Shown here one piece after another: positions 38,471 through 46,825 of a stretch of 64,000 nucleotides of DNA (positions are counted from its first letter, which is position 1; every line of letters begins with the position of its first letter). A program made the translations under genes and the position numbers. The DNA is from Enterobacter asburiae (lineage in GTDB: Bacteria; Pseudomonadota; Gammaproteobacteria; Enterobacterales; Enterobacteriaceae): NCBI RefSeq assembly GCF_008080435.1, contig NZ_VRKN01000003.1:1-64000 (forward strand). The letters are read 5' to 3'. The notes under the pieces were generated by a model. That model was not told the DNA's origin and ran no database searches. It saw nothing but the letters and a program-made list of their open reading frames with translations.

Positions 38471-39864
38471 GGCTACACGAGATGAGTATCAGCGCGATCC
38501 AGCATGCGCTGAGCGCAGGCGAGCTGAGCGCGAGCGAGATTGCCCGCCAGACGCTGGAGGCGATTGCGCGCGTGAATCCACAGATCAACGCCTGGACCGC
38601 CGTGACGGAAGCGCGCATGCTCGCCGAGGCCGAGAGCATCGACACCCTGCGCCGCGAGAAGCGCCCCCTGCCGCCGCTGGCGGGCGTGCCCTACGCGGTA
38701 AAAAACCTGTTCGACGTGGCCGGTCAAACCACCCTTGCCGGGGCAGAGCTCTTCAGCCAGCGGTCCGCCGCAGCCGCTGACAGCTTCGCGGTGCGCCAGC
38801 TGCGCAGCGCGGGCGGGCTGCTGACCGGGATGGTGAATATGGACGCCTACGCCTACGGCTTCACAACCGAAAACAGCCACTACGGCACGACGCGTAACCC
38901 GCACGATCTGGCGCGCATTGCGGGCGGGTCGTCCGGCGGCTCGGCCGCCGCGGTGGCCGCCGGGTTGGTGCATTTTTCGCTCGGCACCGACACCAACGGG
39001 TCGATTCGCGTTCCGGCCTCCCTGTGCGGCATCTATGGCCTCAAACCCACCTTTGGCCGCCTGTCGCGGTCCGGCAGCCATCCGTTTGTGGCGAGTCTGG
39101 ATCATATCGGCCCCTTTGCCCGTCGCGTGTGCGACCTAGCCTCCGTGTATGACGCACTGCAAGGGCGGGATACCAGCGACGGTTTTCAGGCAGAGAGCTC
39201 GCGTGAACAGGCGCGCCCCTTGCTCGATCGCGGTCTGGATAATCTCCGCTGTGCAGTGCTCGGCGGCTACTTCACCACCTGGTGCGATGCGGATGCCAGA
39301 GACGCCGTGGCACGGGTGGCGAAGGCGCTCGACGTGCAGGATGAGTTGCAGTTTCCGGACGCTGAACTGGCGCGTTCCGCGGCGTTTATCATCAGCGCCT
39401 CCGAAGGGGGGAATCAGTACCTGCCCGCGCTTCGCCGCGAGCCTGAGCGTTTTGAGCCGCACTCCCGCGAACGCCTGCTGGCAGGCGCGATGATCCCCTC
39501 CGCCTGGTATATTCAGGCCCAGCGGTTTCGCGCCCACGCCAGGCAGGCATTTAAAACCCTCTTCGCGCAGGCCGACGTGCTGATCGCTCCGGCAACGCCG
39601 CGCAGCGCGACGCTCGCGGGTGAGCAGACCATGGAGATTAACGGTCAGCCGCTCCCCATTCGCGCCAGCATGGGGATGCTGACCCAGCCGATTTCGTTTT
39701 TGGGCTTGCCCGTGACCACCGTTCCGCTGCGCACCGCGCAAGGTGCGCCGATTGGTCTGCAGCTGATTGCCGCGCCGTTTAACGAGCAGGCGTGCCTTCG
39801 CGTTGCGCGCGTGCTGGAAGAGAGTGGGATCGCCGATGCCCGTCCGGCGGAGGTGGCCGTATGA
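38467..39864 (+). CDS. hpxY: Amidase HpxY (AtzF/GatA family)
   Basis: A 465-residue amidase-signature enzyme. The Ser-cisSer-Lys triad is visible as Lys in PYAVKNLFDVAG (about 77), Ser in GGSSGGSAAAV (about 156) and GTDTNGSIRVPASLCG (about 180). It matches AtzF-type allophanate/biuret-like amidases and in this operon probably acts on an oxalurate or oxamate-type intermediate. Coupled to hpxX and hpxZ by ATGA overlaps. Confidence 0.88.
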   Translation: MRLHEMSISAIQHALSAGELSASEIARQTLEAIARVNPQINAWTAVTEARMLAEAESIDTLRREKRPLPPLAGVPYAVKNLFDVAGQTTLAGAELFSQRSAAAADSFAVRQLRSAGGLLTGMVNMDAYAYGFTTENSHYGTTRNPHDLARIAGGSSGGSAAAVAAGLVHFSLGTDTNGSIRVPASLCGIYGLKPTFGRLSRSGSHPFVASLDHIGPFARRVCDLASVYDALQGRDTSDGFQAESSREQARPLLDRGLDNLRCAVLGGYFTTWCDADARDAVARVAKALDVQDELQFPDAELARSAAFIISASEGGNQYLPALRREPERFEPHSRERLLAGAMIPSAWYIQAQRFRAHARQAFKTLFAQADVLIAPATPRSATLAGEQTMEINGQPLPIRASMGMLTQPISFLGLPVTTVPLRTAQGAPIGLQLIAAPFNEQACLRVARVLEESGIADARPAEVAV

Positions 39865-40247
39865 TGAATCACGATGATATTAACCTGCCGTGGGTGGTTG
39901 CCGAGGTGACCGCCGCGTTTTACCGCTACGAAGACGCGCTGGTCAGCAACAACGTTGCGGTGCTGGACGAGCTGTTCTGGCACGACAAAAACACGGTGCG
40001 TCTGGGGGCGGGTGAAAACCTGTACGGGATTGATGAAATCCGCGCCTTTCGCGCGGCGCGCCCGTCTGCCGGGTTGCAGAGGACGCTGCGTCACACCGTG
40101 ATCACCACATTCGGCGAGGATTATGCCGTGTGCAGCACCGAGTTTACCCGTGAAGGTACGGAACGCACTGGACGCCAGCAGCAGACATGGGTGCGGTTTG
40201 CCTACGGATGGCGGATCGTGGCGGCGCAGGTGAGTTTGATGTCGTAA
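39861..40247 (+). CDS. hpxZ: HpxZ (SnoaL-like, DUF3225)
   Basis: A 128-residue protein with the NTF2/SnoaL-like fold (LPWVVAEVTAAFYRYEDALVSNNV, then LFWHDKNTVRLGAGENLYGIDEI). It matches the DUF3225 family found next to AtzF-type amidases and the Klebsiella HpxZ structure family. A role in the oxamate/oxalurate branch is inferred from co-occurrence. Starts with ATGATG overlapping the hpxY stop. Confidence 0.85.
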   Translation: MMNHDDINLPWVVAEVTAAFYRYEDALVSNNVAVLDELFWHDKNTVRLGAGENLYGIDEIRAFRAARPSAGLQRTLRHTVITTFGEDYAVCSTEFTREGTERTGRQQQTWVRFAYGWRIVAAQVSLMS

Positions 40248-40270
40248 CGCCACCGGGCATACGAGGTTCC

Positions 40271-40302
40271 GTAGGCCGGGTAAGGCGCAGCCGCCACCCG
40301 GC
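40271..40302. repeat. REP palindrome between hpxZ and hpxB
   Basis: GTAGGCCGGGTAAGGCGCAG and CCGCCACCCGGC form a typical REP between convergent genes; a shortened partner lies just before at 40250. Confidence 0.75.
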
Positions 40303-40316
40303 AAAACACGGCACAA

Positions 40317-41249
40317 TTATTTCTGAAACGGATGCACATCCCGCCAGTGGTCGGCAATCTGCTGGCGGGTACAGACCCACACCCGCTCATGCTGCTGCAC
40401 GTAATCCAGGAACCGCTGCAGCGCGCGAAAACGCCCCGGACGCCCCAGCAGGCGGCAGTGCATGCCGATGGACATCATCTTCGGCGCGCTTTCCCCCTCT
40501 TCGTACAGCACGTCAAAACTGTCCTTCAGATACGTATAAAACTGCTCGGCGGTATTAAACCCCTGTGCGGTCGCGAAGCGCATGTCGTTAGCATCCAGCG
40601 TATAGGGCACAATCAGGTGCGGTTTTCGGGTGCCGTCACCGCAGGCCACTTCCGTCCAGAAGGGCAGGTCGTCACCGTAGTAGTCGCTGTCGTAGTCGAA
40701 ACCGCCGTGATCCACCACCAGCTGGCGGGTGTTGGGGCTGTCGCGCCCGGTGTACCAGCCCGTCGGCGGTTTGCCGAACAGGTCGGTCAGCACCTGCACC
40801 GCCTTGTTCAGATGTTCGCGCTCCTGGCTGATATCCATGTTCTGATAGTGGATCCAGCGCCAGCCGTGGCTGACCACGTCGTAATCCGCCGCCCCGATCG
40901 CCTCGACGATCTCCGGGTGACGCGCCAGCGCCATCGCCACGCCAAAGACCGTCAGCGGCAGGCCGCGCTTTTGAAATTCATTGTGGATCCGCCAGAACCC
41001 GGCGCGGCTGCCGTATTCGTAGAGGGAGTCCATCGACATGTGTTTATCCGGGTAGCTGGCCGCGCCGATGATGTCCGACAGGAACTGCTCGGATCCGGCA
41101 TCGCCGTGCAGAACGTGGTTTTCCGCCCCTTCCTCATAATTGAGCACAAACTGCACGGCGATGCGCGCCTGATTCGGCCACTGCGCGTGCAGTGGGTTGC
41201 CCGCGTAGCCGCGCAGATCCCGCGGGTAATTCTGTTCAAAAAGCGCCAT
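40317..41249 (-). CDS. hpxB: Allantoinase HpxB (PuuE type)
   Basis: A 310-residue polysaccharide-deacetylase-fold allantoinase, cofactor-independent in its Klebsiella and Pseudomonas relatives. Characteristic YPRDLRGYAGNPLHAQWPN near the start, RIAVQFVLNYEEGAE, then YDVVSHGWRWIHYQ and TGWYTGRDSPNTR. It opens allantoin to allantoate. Starts at 41249 after GGGGAGACGT; the frame is open far upstream but that part lies inside hpxA. 17 bp after hpxA. Confidence 0.94.
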   Translation of the reverse strand: MALFEQNYPRDLRGYAGNPLHAQWPNQARIAVQFVLNYEEGAENHVLHGDAGSEQFLSDIIGAASYPDKHMSMDSLYEYGSRAGFWRIHNEFQKRGLPLTVFGVAMALARHPEIVEAIGAADYDVVSHGWRWIHYQNMDISQEREHLNKAVQVLTDLFGKPPTGWYTGRDSPNTRQLVVDHGGFDYDSDYYGDDLPFWTEVACGDGTRKPHLIVPYTLDANDMRFATAQGFNTAEQFYTYLKDSFDVLYEEGESAPKMMSIGMHCRLLGRPGRFRALQRFLDYVQQHERVWVCTRQQIADHWRDVHPFQK

Positions 41250-41266
41250 TACGTCTCCCCTCACCT

Positions 41267-42010
41267 TCAAAATGGATTCAATGCCTGAAACTGTCCGCTT
41301 AACGCTTTTTTCTCCGGGAACGCCAGATCCCCGTGCTTGCTGGTCGACAGCCCCAGCGCCACCAGCGATTCCACCATCTTCACCGCCGCGCTGACGCCGT
41401 CGATCACCGGTACGCGCAGCTCGCGCGTCAGCTCCTGCGCCAGCGTTGCCATGCCGCCGCAGCCCAGCACGATGGCGCCGCAGCCGTCCTCCTTCAGCGC
41501 CTGTATACAGCGCGCGCGCACCTTCTCCTGCGCCAGACCACTGCCGTCTTCCAGCGCCAGCACCGGGAGATCGATAGCGTGCAGCGCCGCGCAATGGTCC
41601 TGAAAGCCATACTGGTGCAGCAGATGACGGGCAATGATCAGCGTGCGCGGCAGCGTAGTGACCACCGAAAAGCGCGTCGCCACCAGCGTCGCCATATGCA
41701 TCGCGGCTTCCGCAATGCCCACCACCGGCCCCTGCGCCAGCTCGCGTGCCGCCAGCAGCCCCGGATCGCCAAAGCAGGCAATAACGTGACCGTCCACGCC
41801 CTGCTCTCTTCCGAGTTTGACCTGTTCGAGAACCCCCACGGCGGCGATGGCCTCATCAAAGTGACCCTCGATAGACGGCACGCCCGCGCTCGGGCAAACC
41901 GCGAGGATCTCCGTCCCCGACGCCGCCACCGCGCGGGCCGCCGCACCGATGGTTTCCGTCATCGCGAGGCTGGTGTTGGGGTTGATCACTTGTATACAGA
42001 CTGACGACAT
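41267..42010 (-). CDS. hpxA: Allantoin racemase HpxA
   Basis: A 247-residue Asp/Glu/hydantoin racemase. The two catalytic cysteines are seen in VIACFGDPGL (about 80) and VLGCGGMA (about 182). It interconverts (R)- and (S)-allantoin so that HpxB can use both. Start overlaps the hpxS stop (TAATG). Two TGTATACA motifs in this gene are unusual (see findings). Confidence 0.94.
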   Translation of the reverse strand: MSSVCIQVINPNTSLAMTETIGAAARAVAASGTEILAVCPSAGVPSIEGHFDEAIAAVGVLEQVKLGREQGVDGHVIACFGDPGLLAARELAQGPVVGIAEAAMHMATLVATRFSVVTTLPRTLIIARHLLHQYGFQDHCAALHAIDLPVLALEDGSGLAQEKVRARCIQALKEDGCGAIVLGCGGMATLAQELTRELRVPVIDGVSAAVKMVESLVALGLSTSKHGDLAFPEKKALSGQFQALNPF

Positions 42011-42726
42011 TACGGCTCCTTGTGGCCGGCAAACAGCCGGGCAAAATCAGGCAGGCACTCGCCCGCCCGCTCGAAGCAGAGGCTGGCGACGATATGTTCA
42101 AAATGGTGCATTAAGGCATCGCTGAGCGGCTGGAGCGCCTTCTGGCGCAGCAGATCCACAAGCTGTTCGTGATCGTTGCAGCGGCAGCCCTGACGCCACG
42201 GCGCGCCCCAGGTGGCAATCACCAGCGAGGAACGCTGGCTCAGGCCGGTTACCATCTCCGTCAGCACCTGGTTGCCGGAGATGGCCTGCAGCTGAATGTG
42301 GAAATTGGCGGAGTGGCGGATCGCCGCCGGGCCGTCATACGCTTCATGCGCCTGCTGCTCCTGGCGAATGATGGCCTCCAGCGCCGCCAGATGCGGCGGC
42401 TGACAGTGCGCCAGCACGTCCGGCAGGTTGGCGACCTCCAGCAGGGCGCGGGTACGGAAGATATGCTGCGCCTCTTCCACCGTCGGGCTGGCGACGTGTG
42501 CACCACGCTTGGGCGTTAAGGTGACCATTTGCACAGCGGCGAGTCGCTGCAGCACCTTACGAATGCCCGTGCGGCTCACGCCAAACACTTCGGCCAGCGC
42601 CTCTTCCGGCAGTTTGCTCCCCGGCAGCAGCTGATGTTCGACAATCGCGGTCATCAGCGCCTGAAAGATCGATTCATCTTTGTCATGCAGGTCTGGTGCG
42701 GTCTGCAGGGCGTTTATGTTGTTCAT
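42010..42726 (-). CDS. hpxS: GntR-family regulator HpxS
   Basis: A 238-residue FadR-type GntR regulator. HTH at about 30-75 (LLPGSKLPEEALAEVFGVSRTGIRKVLQRLAAVQMVTL), then the all-helical FCD effector domain. In Klebsiella HpxS controls hpxSAB and the divergent hpxC-guaD genes in response to allantoin-related signals. Same divergent arrangement here. Confidence 0.93.
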   Translation of the reverse strand: MNNINALQTAPDLHDKDESIFQALMTAIVEHQLLPGSKLPEEALAEVFGVSRTGIRKVLQRLAAVQMVTLTPKRGAHVASPTVEEAQHIFRTRALLEVANLPDVLAHCQPPHLAALEAIIRQEQQAHEAYDGPAAIRHSANFHIQLQAISGNQVLTEMVTGLSQRSSLVIATWGAPWRQGCRCNDHEQLVDLLRQKALQPLSDALMHHFEHIVASLCFERAGECLPDFARLFAGHKEP

Positions 42727-42758
42727 TCACCACTCCGTCTTTTACTCTTCGTTATCGA

Positions 42759-42819
42759 ATCGTATACATAAAAATAAAATATTGCATACAAGATTTATTA
42801 TTTTGGCCTGGATCCTGCA
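42759..42819. promoter_or_regulatory. hpxS-hpxC divergent control region
   Basis: CGTATACA (42761-42768) and TGCATACA (42783-42790), start points 22 bp apart, are candidate HpxS sites, each one base from the palindrome TGTATACA. At 42804-42819 TGGCCTGGATCCTGCA is a weaker sigma-54 -24/-12 element directed at hpxC. Confidence 0.55.
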
Positions 42820-42870
42820 ACACCGTCTGCACTCCCACTCAACGGGTTTTCATTCACAGGAGCAGGTTTC

Positions 42871-44367
42871 ATGCCAAACAGTCAAAACGCGCAGCAGGGT
42901 ACGGCCGCTGATTCCGGTGCGGTTTACAGCCCACGTCTTTGCAATGAGGATCTGGCACCGACGCGTGACCAGAACTGGAGCTGGTACAACATCTTTTCGT
43001 TCTGGATGTCGGACGTTCACAGCATGGGGGGTTATGTTGTCGCCGCGAGCTTCTTTACGCTCGGGCTGGCAAGCTGGCAGGTGCTGCTTTGCCTGCTGGT
43101 GGGGATTTGCATTGTGCAGCTGTGCGCCAACCTGGTGGCCAAACCGAGCCAGATGGCGGGCGTGCCCTATGCGGTGATCAGCCGTCAGGCATTTGGCGTC
43201 TTCGGGGCCAATATTCCGGCGGTGATCCGCGGGCTGATTGCCTTCGCGTGGTACGGCATTCAGACCTATCTGGCCGCCAACGCCCTGATGCTGGTGGCGC
43301 TGAAGTTCTGGCCGTCGCTCTCTTCGCTCACTACCGGCGCATTCCTGGGCCTGTCGCATCTGGGCTGGATCTGCTTTGCCATCATGTGGGTATTGCAGGC
43401 GATGGTCTTCTGGCACGGCATGAGCGCCATCAAGCGCTTTATTGATATCGCCGGTCCGGCGGTCTACGTGGTGATGCTGGCCCTCGCAGGCTGGATTGTA
43501 TACAAAACCGGTTTTGACGGCATTTCCTTCACCCTCGCCAGCAAATCCCTGAGCGCGGGCGAGCAGACCTGGCAGATGATCACCGCGACCGCACTGGTGG
43601 TGTCTTACTTCTCCGGCCCGCTGCTCAACTTTGGCGACTTCTCCCGCTACGGTAAAAGCATGGGCGAGATCCGCCGCGGCAACCGCTGGGGCCTGCCGTT
43701 TAACTTCCTGCTGTTCTCCATCGTCACCGTGGTGATTGTCTCCGGCACCCAGTCGCTGTTTGGCCGCATGATCACCGACCCGATCGAAACCGTCAGCCGC
43801 GTGGGCAACGATCTGGCCGTGGCGATTGGCCTGCTGACGATGATCACCGCCACCATCGGGATCAACATCGTCGCGAACTTCGTCTCCCCGGCGTTTGATT
43901 TCTCTAACTGCTCGCCGCAGAAAATCAGCTTCCGCACCGGGGGAATGATTGCCGCCGTCGGCTCGATCCTGCTCACCCCGTGGAACCTGTTCAACTCGCC
44001 GGAGCTTATCCACTACACCCTGGACGTGCTCGGGGCGTTTATCGGCCCGCTGTTCGGCATTCTGATTGCCGACTTCTACCTGATTAAACGCGGCAAGGTG
44101 TCGGTAGACGACCTATTCGATGACACGCCAAAGGGCAAATACTGGTACCGCAACGGCTTTAACCCGAAAGCCATTGGCGCGCTGATCCCGTCCGTTGCCG
44201 TGGGCCTGGTGATTAGCTTTATCCCGGCCCTGCATGAGGTGGCGAACTTCAGCTGGTTCATCGGGGTCTTCCTCGGCGGCGTCACCTACCGCTGGCTGGC
44301 GCGGGAAGATCACGAGACGGCGGGCGCAACGTCGTTCAGCTCCCGCGTGGCAACGCAAAAAGAGTAA
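42871..44367 (+). CDS. hpxC: Allantoin permease HpxC (NCS1 family)
   Basis: A 498-residue NCS1 transporter related to PucI/AllW. Twelve hydrophobic segments, with conserved WYNIFSFWMSDVHSMGGYV (about 38-57) and PAVIRGLIAFAWYGIQTYL (about 112-130), where the substrate-stacking Trp residues lie. Probably a Na+ or H+-coupled importer of allantoin or related hydantoins; context (hpxSAB opposite, guaD next) agrees. Confidence 0.9.
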   Translation: MPNSQNAQQGTAADSGAVYSPRLCNEDLAPTRDQNWSWYNIFSFWMSDVHSMGGYVVAASFFTLGLASWQVLLCLLVGICIVQLCANLVAKPSQMAGVPYAVISRQAFGVFGANIPAVIRGLIAFAWYGIQTYLAANALMLVALKFWPSLSSLTTGAFLGLSHLGWICFAIMWVLQAMVFWHGMSAIKRFIDIAGPAVYVVMLALAGWIVYKTGFDGISFTLASKSLSAGEQTWQMITATALVVSYFSGPLLNFGDFSRYGKSMGEIRRGNRWGLPFNFLLFSIVTVVIVSGTQSLFGRMITDPIETVSRVGNDLAVAIGLLTMITATIGINIVANFVSPAFDFSNCSPQKISFRTGGMIAAVGSILLTPWNLFNSPELIHYTLDVLGAFIGPLFGILIADFYLIKRGKVSVDDLFDDTPKGKYWYRNGFNPKAIGALIPSVAVGLVISFIPALHEVANFSWFIGVFLGGVTYRWLAREDHETAGATSFSSRVATQKE

Positions 44368-44379
44368 CCCTCTCCCTCC

Positions 44380-44400
44380 GGCCGCAGGGTATCTGCGGCC
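44380..44400 (+). terminator. Hairpin between hpxC and guaD
   Basis: GGCCGCAG/CTGCGGCC perfect stem with GGTAT loop, 13 bp after the hpxC stop but without a T-run; it may protect the hpxC mRNA end or partly terminate. Confidence 0.5.
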
Positions 44401-44409
44401 CGTTCATTC

Positions 44410-44425
44410 TGGCACCGTTCTTGCT
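44410..44425 (+). promoter_or_regulatory. Sigma-54 promoter of guaD
   Basis: TGGCACCGTTCTTGCT is a perfect match to TGGCAC-N5-TTGCW, 42 bp before the guaD start. guaD can thus be made independently of hpxC under nitrogen limitation. Confidence 0.87.
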
Positions 44426-44466
44426 GCGCCTTATCACCCCGCTACGCAAACACTAAGGCAGGAACC

Positions 44467-45786
44467 ATGATGGATTACCAGACAGCGATCCGCGGTGCAT
44501 TTTTTGATATTGCCCAGGTCTGCGACAGCGCAGACGAGATTGCCCGGCACGCGCGCTACCTTGAGGACGGCCTGCTGTTTATACAGAGCGGGAAAATTCT
44601 GGCGCAGATGCCGTGGCAGGAGGGCGAGCAGTATCTTGACCCTCATAAAGGCTACACCGACCTGCGCGGCAGGCTGCTGCTGCCCGGTTTTGTCGACACC
44701 CACGTCCATTATCCGCAAACGGAGATGATCGGCGCCTTTGGCGAACAGCTGCTTGAGTGGCTAACCACCTACACCTTCCCGGTGGAGAGCCAGTTTGCCG
44801 ATGAAGCCTACGCGAAAGAGATCGCTGAATTTTTCATTCACCAGCTGGTGAGCAACGGCACCACCACCGCGCTGGTATTTTGCACGCTGCATCCGGAATC
44901 GGTCGAGGCGCTGTTTACCGAAGCCCTGCGCCTGAACATGCGCCTTATCGCCGGAAAGGTGATGATGGACAGGCACACGCCGGACTACCTGAGCGAAGAT
45001 GCGAAGCAGAGCTACCGGCAGACGCGGGCGCTGATCCAGCGCTGGCATCATCGGGGGCGTCTGGGCTACGCCATTACGCCGCGCTTTGCCCCGACCTCAT
45101 CTCCCGAGCTGCTGGCCGCGGTCAGCCTGCTCAGAGAGGAGTTCCCGGATACCTGGATGCAGACCCATCTGAGCGAAAACCCCAACGAAGTGGCCTGGGT
45201 AAGCGACCTCTGGCCGGAGCATGAGCGCTATCTGGACGTGTATCACCACTACGGCCTCACCGGCGAGCGCAGCGTGTTTGCCCACGCGATTCATCTTCAC
45301 CACAGCGAGTGGCAGTGCCTGCATGACACCGGTTCGGCGGTGGCGTTTTGCCCCACCTCTAACCTGTTTCTCGGCAGCGGGCTGTTTCGCCTGCCCGCCT
45401 GCTGGCAACACAAGGTGCGGATGGGCATCGGCACCGACGTTGGCGCGGGCACCACCTTCAGCATGCTGCGCACACTGGGGGAGGCCTACAAGGTCGGCCA
45501 GCTTCAGAGCTACCGCCTGCGCGCCAGCGAAGCGTTTTATCACGCCACGCTGGGCGGCGCGCACGCCCTCAGGCTGGACGATAAAATTGGCAACTTCACG
45601 CCCGGCAAAGAGGCGGATTTCGTGGTTATCGACCCTGACGTGACGCCGCTGCAGCGCCTGCGCAATCGCCGCTGTCAGGATATCTACGAGCAGCTTTTTG
45701 TGCTGATGACCCTGGGCGACGAGCGCAACATCAGCGAGACCTGGGTCAACGGCGAGCGAGTGTGGTCAACTGCCCCTGTAGGTTGA
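44467..45786 (+). CDS. guaD: Guanine deaminase
   Basis: A 439-residue zinc amidohydrolase converting guanine to xanthine and ammonia, about the length of E. coli GuaD. Metal-binding PGFVDTHVHYPQTEM (about 74-88), THLSENPNEVAWV (about 234), HAIHL (about 276) and GTDVGAGTTFSML (about 327-339) are all present. Start is ATGATG after AGGCAGGAA. Its 3' end overlaps the opposite-strand hpxT by 21 bp. Confidence 0.95.
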   Translation: MMDYQTAIRGAFFDIAQVCDSADEIARHARYLEDGLLFIQSGKILAQMPWQEGEQYLDPHKGYTDLRGRLLLPGFVDTHVHYPQTEMIGAFGEQLLEWLTTYTFPVESQFADEAYAKEIAEFFIHQLVSNGTTTALVFCTLHPESVEALFTEALRLNMRLIAGKVMMDRHTPDYLSEDAKQSYRQTRALIQRWHHRGRLGYAITPRFAPTSSPELLAAVSLLREEFPDTWMQTHLSENPNEVAWVSDLWPEHERYLDVYHHYGLTGERSVFAHAIHLHHSEWQCLHDTGSAVAFCPTSNLFLGSGLFRLPACWQHKVRMGIGTDVGAGTTFSMLRTLGEAYKVGQLQSYRLRASEAFYHATLGGAHALRLDDKIGNFTPGKEADFVVIDPDVTPLQRLRNRRCQDIYEQLFVLMTLGDERNISETWVNGERVWSTAPVG

Positions 45787-46089
45787 CCACCCGCCAGGCG
45801 CAATCACAAACGGCAGATGGAAATGCTCGTCAGCCGTTTCTCCCACGACAAAATCAATTTGCGCGCAGGGATAGAGCGTATTCCTGCCGGTTTCGCTAAA
45901 CCACGCGCCGATCTCCGCCACCAGCCGATAGCGGCCTGCGGGCAGAGAGGGAACGAACGCGGCGATACGCCCCTGCGCGTTGGTCACGCCCGTGGCCAGC
46001 GTGCTCCCGTCCTGCTGCAGATGAACCGTCACGCCCTGCGCCGGTTTGCCCGTCGAAATATCAAGAATATGGGTGCTGAGTGTGCTCAT
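45766..46089 (-). CDS. hpxT: 5-hydroxyisourate hydrolase HpxT
   Basis: A 107-residue transthyretin-like protein. The N-terminal STHILDISTGKPAQGV holds the catalytic His, FHLPFVIAPGGWSTYRGS ends in the diagnostic YRGS tetrapeptide. It hydrolyses HIU made by HpxO. Overlaps hpxQ by ATGA. No signal peptide, so cytosolic. The E. coli homologue HiuH, by contrast, is periplasmic. Confidence 0.95.
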   Translation of the reverse strand: MSTLSTHILDISTGKPAQGVTVHLQQDGSTLATGVTNAQGRIAAFVPSLPAGRYRLVAEIGAWFSETGRNTLYPCAQIDFVVGETADEHFHLPFVIAPGGWSTYRGS

Positions 46090-46586
46090 TCGCCAATGAC
46101 TCCTTCCAGCCGTAGCAGCGTAATTTCCCGCAGCTGTTCCAGCGCGGCCAGCACTTCCTGCGCGTCGCTGTTCTCCAGCCGCGCGTGCAGCGCCTGTAAA
46201 ATGTCCTCGCCGCTGCGGCCCTTCGCGCGGATAAGAAAGACCCGTCCGAAGCGGGCTTCGTAGCGAGCATTCCCCTCGCGCAATGCCTGCGCAAGTGCGG
46301 CATCGCGGTCATTCACCGCGCCCTGTTCCTGACGCGACAACGCAGCCTCCGCCTGAGAGCCCGTTGGCTTCTCCCCGATACGCGGATGGGCGCTCAGGGC
46401 TTGCGTTAATGCCGCTTCATCCCAGTTTTGCGTCAGCGTTTTTGCCGTAGTGAACAATTCATCCCGGCTGGCGTATGGCCGCCCGCGAACCAGCATATCG
46501 GCCCAGCCGGGGATCGCCACACAGGGGTGGAGCAGCGCGAGAGCGTCCTGGTGGGGAAGATGGTTGAAGTCGTGCAGTGCGATCAT
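46086..46586 (-). CDS. hpxQ: OHCU decarboxylase HpxQ
   Basis: A 166-residue 2-oxo-4-hydroxy-4-carboxy-5-ureidoimidazoline decarboxylase. The catalytic His-Pro is in SAHPRIGEK (about 68-76), RFGRVFLIRAKGRS follows. It yields (S)-allantoin. The ATG at 46586 follows AAAGGAGACACT; a 13-residue extension to 46625 would lack a good site and is not favoured. In Klebsiella the homologous operon begins with the permease gene hpxP, which is absent here. Confidence 0.95.
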   Translation of the reverse strand: MIALHDFNHLPHQDALALLHPCVAIPGWADMLVRGRPYASRDELFTTAKTLTQNWDEAALTQALSAHPRIGEKPTGSQAEAALSRQEQGAVNDRDAALAQALREGNARYEARFGRVFLIRAKGRSGEDILQALHARLENSDAQEVLAALEQLREITLLRLEGVIGE

Positions 46587-46618
46587 AGTGTCTCCTTTAT
46601 TGTCTTCCTCCAGGTTAT

Positions 46619-46634
46619 TGCACAAACCACGCCA
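46619..46634 (-). promoter_or_regulatory. Putative sigma-54 promoter of hpxQT
   Basis: Minus strand TGGCGTGGTTTGTGCA: GG and GC pairs correctly spaced, TGGC and TGCA ends kept, 33 bp before the hpxQ start. Three mismatches make it weaker than the guaD and hpxF elements. Confidence 0.62.
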
Positions 46635-46701
46635 CTCTGAGCGCAGACGTGAAACAGTCGATTCCGTATAGCTCGACTGGAAATTTTTGATTCAAAAAAA
46701 G

Positions 46702-46735
46702 GCACGCTCACCGTGTTTGCGCACCTTAGCAGTGC
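46702..46735. promoter_or_regulatory. Two NtrC-type sites between hpxQT and hpxODE
   Basis: GCACGCTCACCGTGT (46702-46716) and GCACCTTAGCAGTGC (46721-46735) fit GCAC-N7-GTGC. They lie between the two divergent sigma-54 promoters (about 70 and 45 bp away) and can serve both. Confidence 0.65.
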
Positions 46736-46776
46736 AAACTTACCTCTCACAATGCCGTTTTCACCACTCTGCAGCC

Positions 46777-46792
46777 TGGTACGCAAATTGCT
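46777..46792 (+). promoter_or_regulatory. Sigma-54 promoter of hpxODE
   Basis: TGGTACGCAAATTGCT differs from TGGCAC-N5-TTGCT at one base; 34 bp before the hpxO start. Confidence 0.8.
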
Positions 46793-46825
46793 GAATGTCT
46801 TTACACCCTGCAAAAGGAGAGAAGC

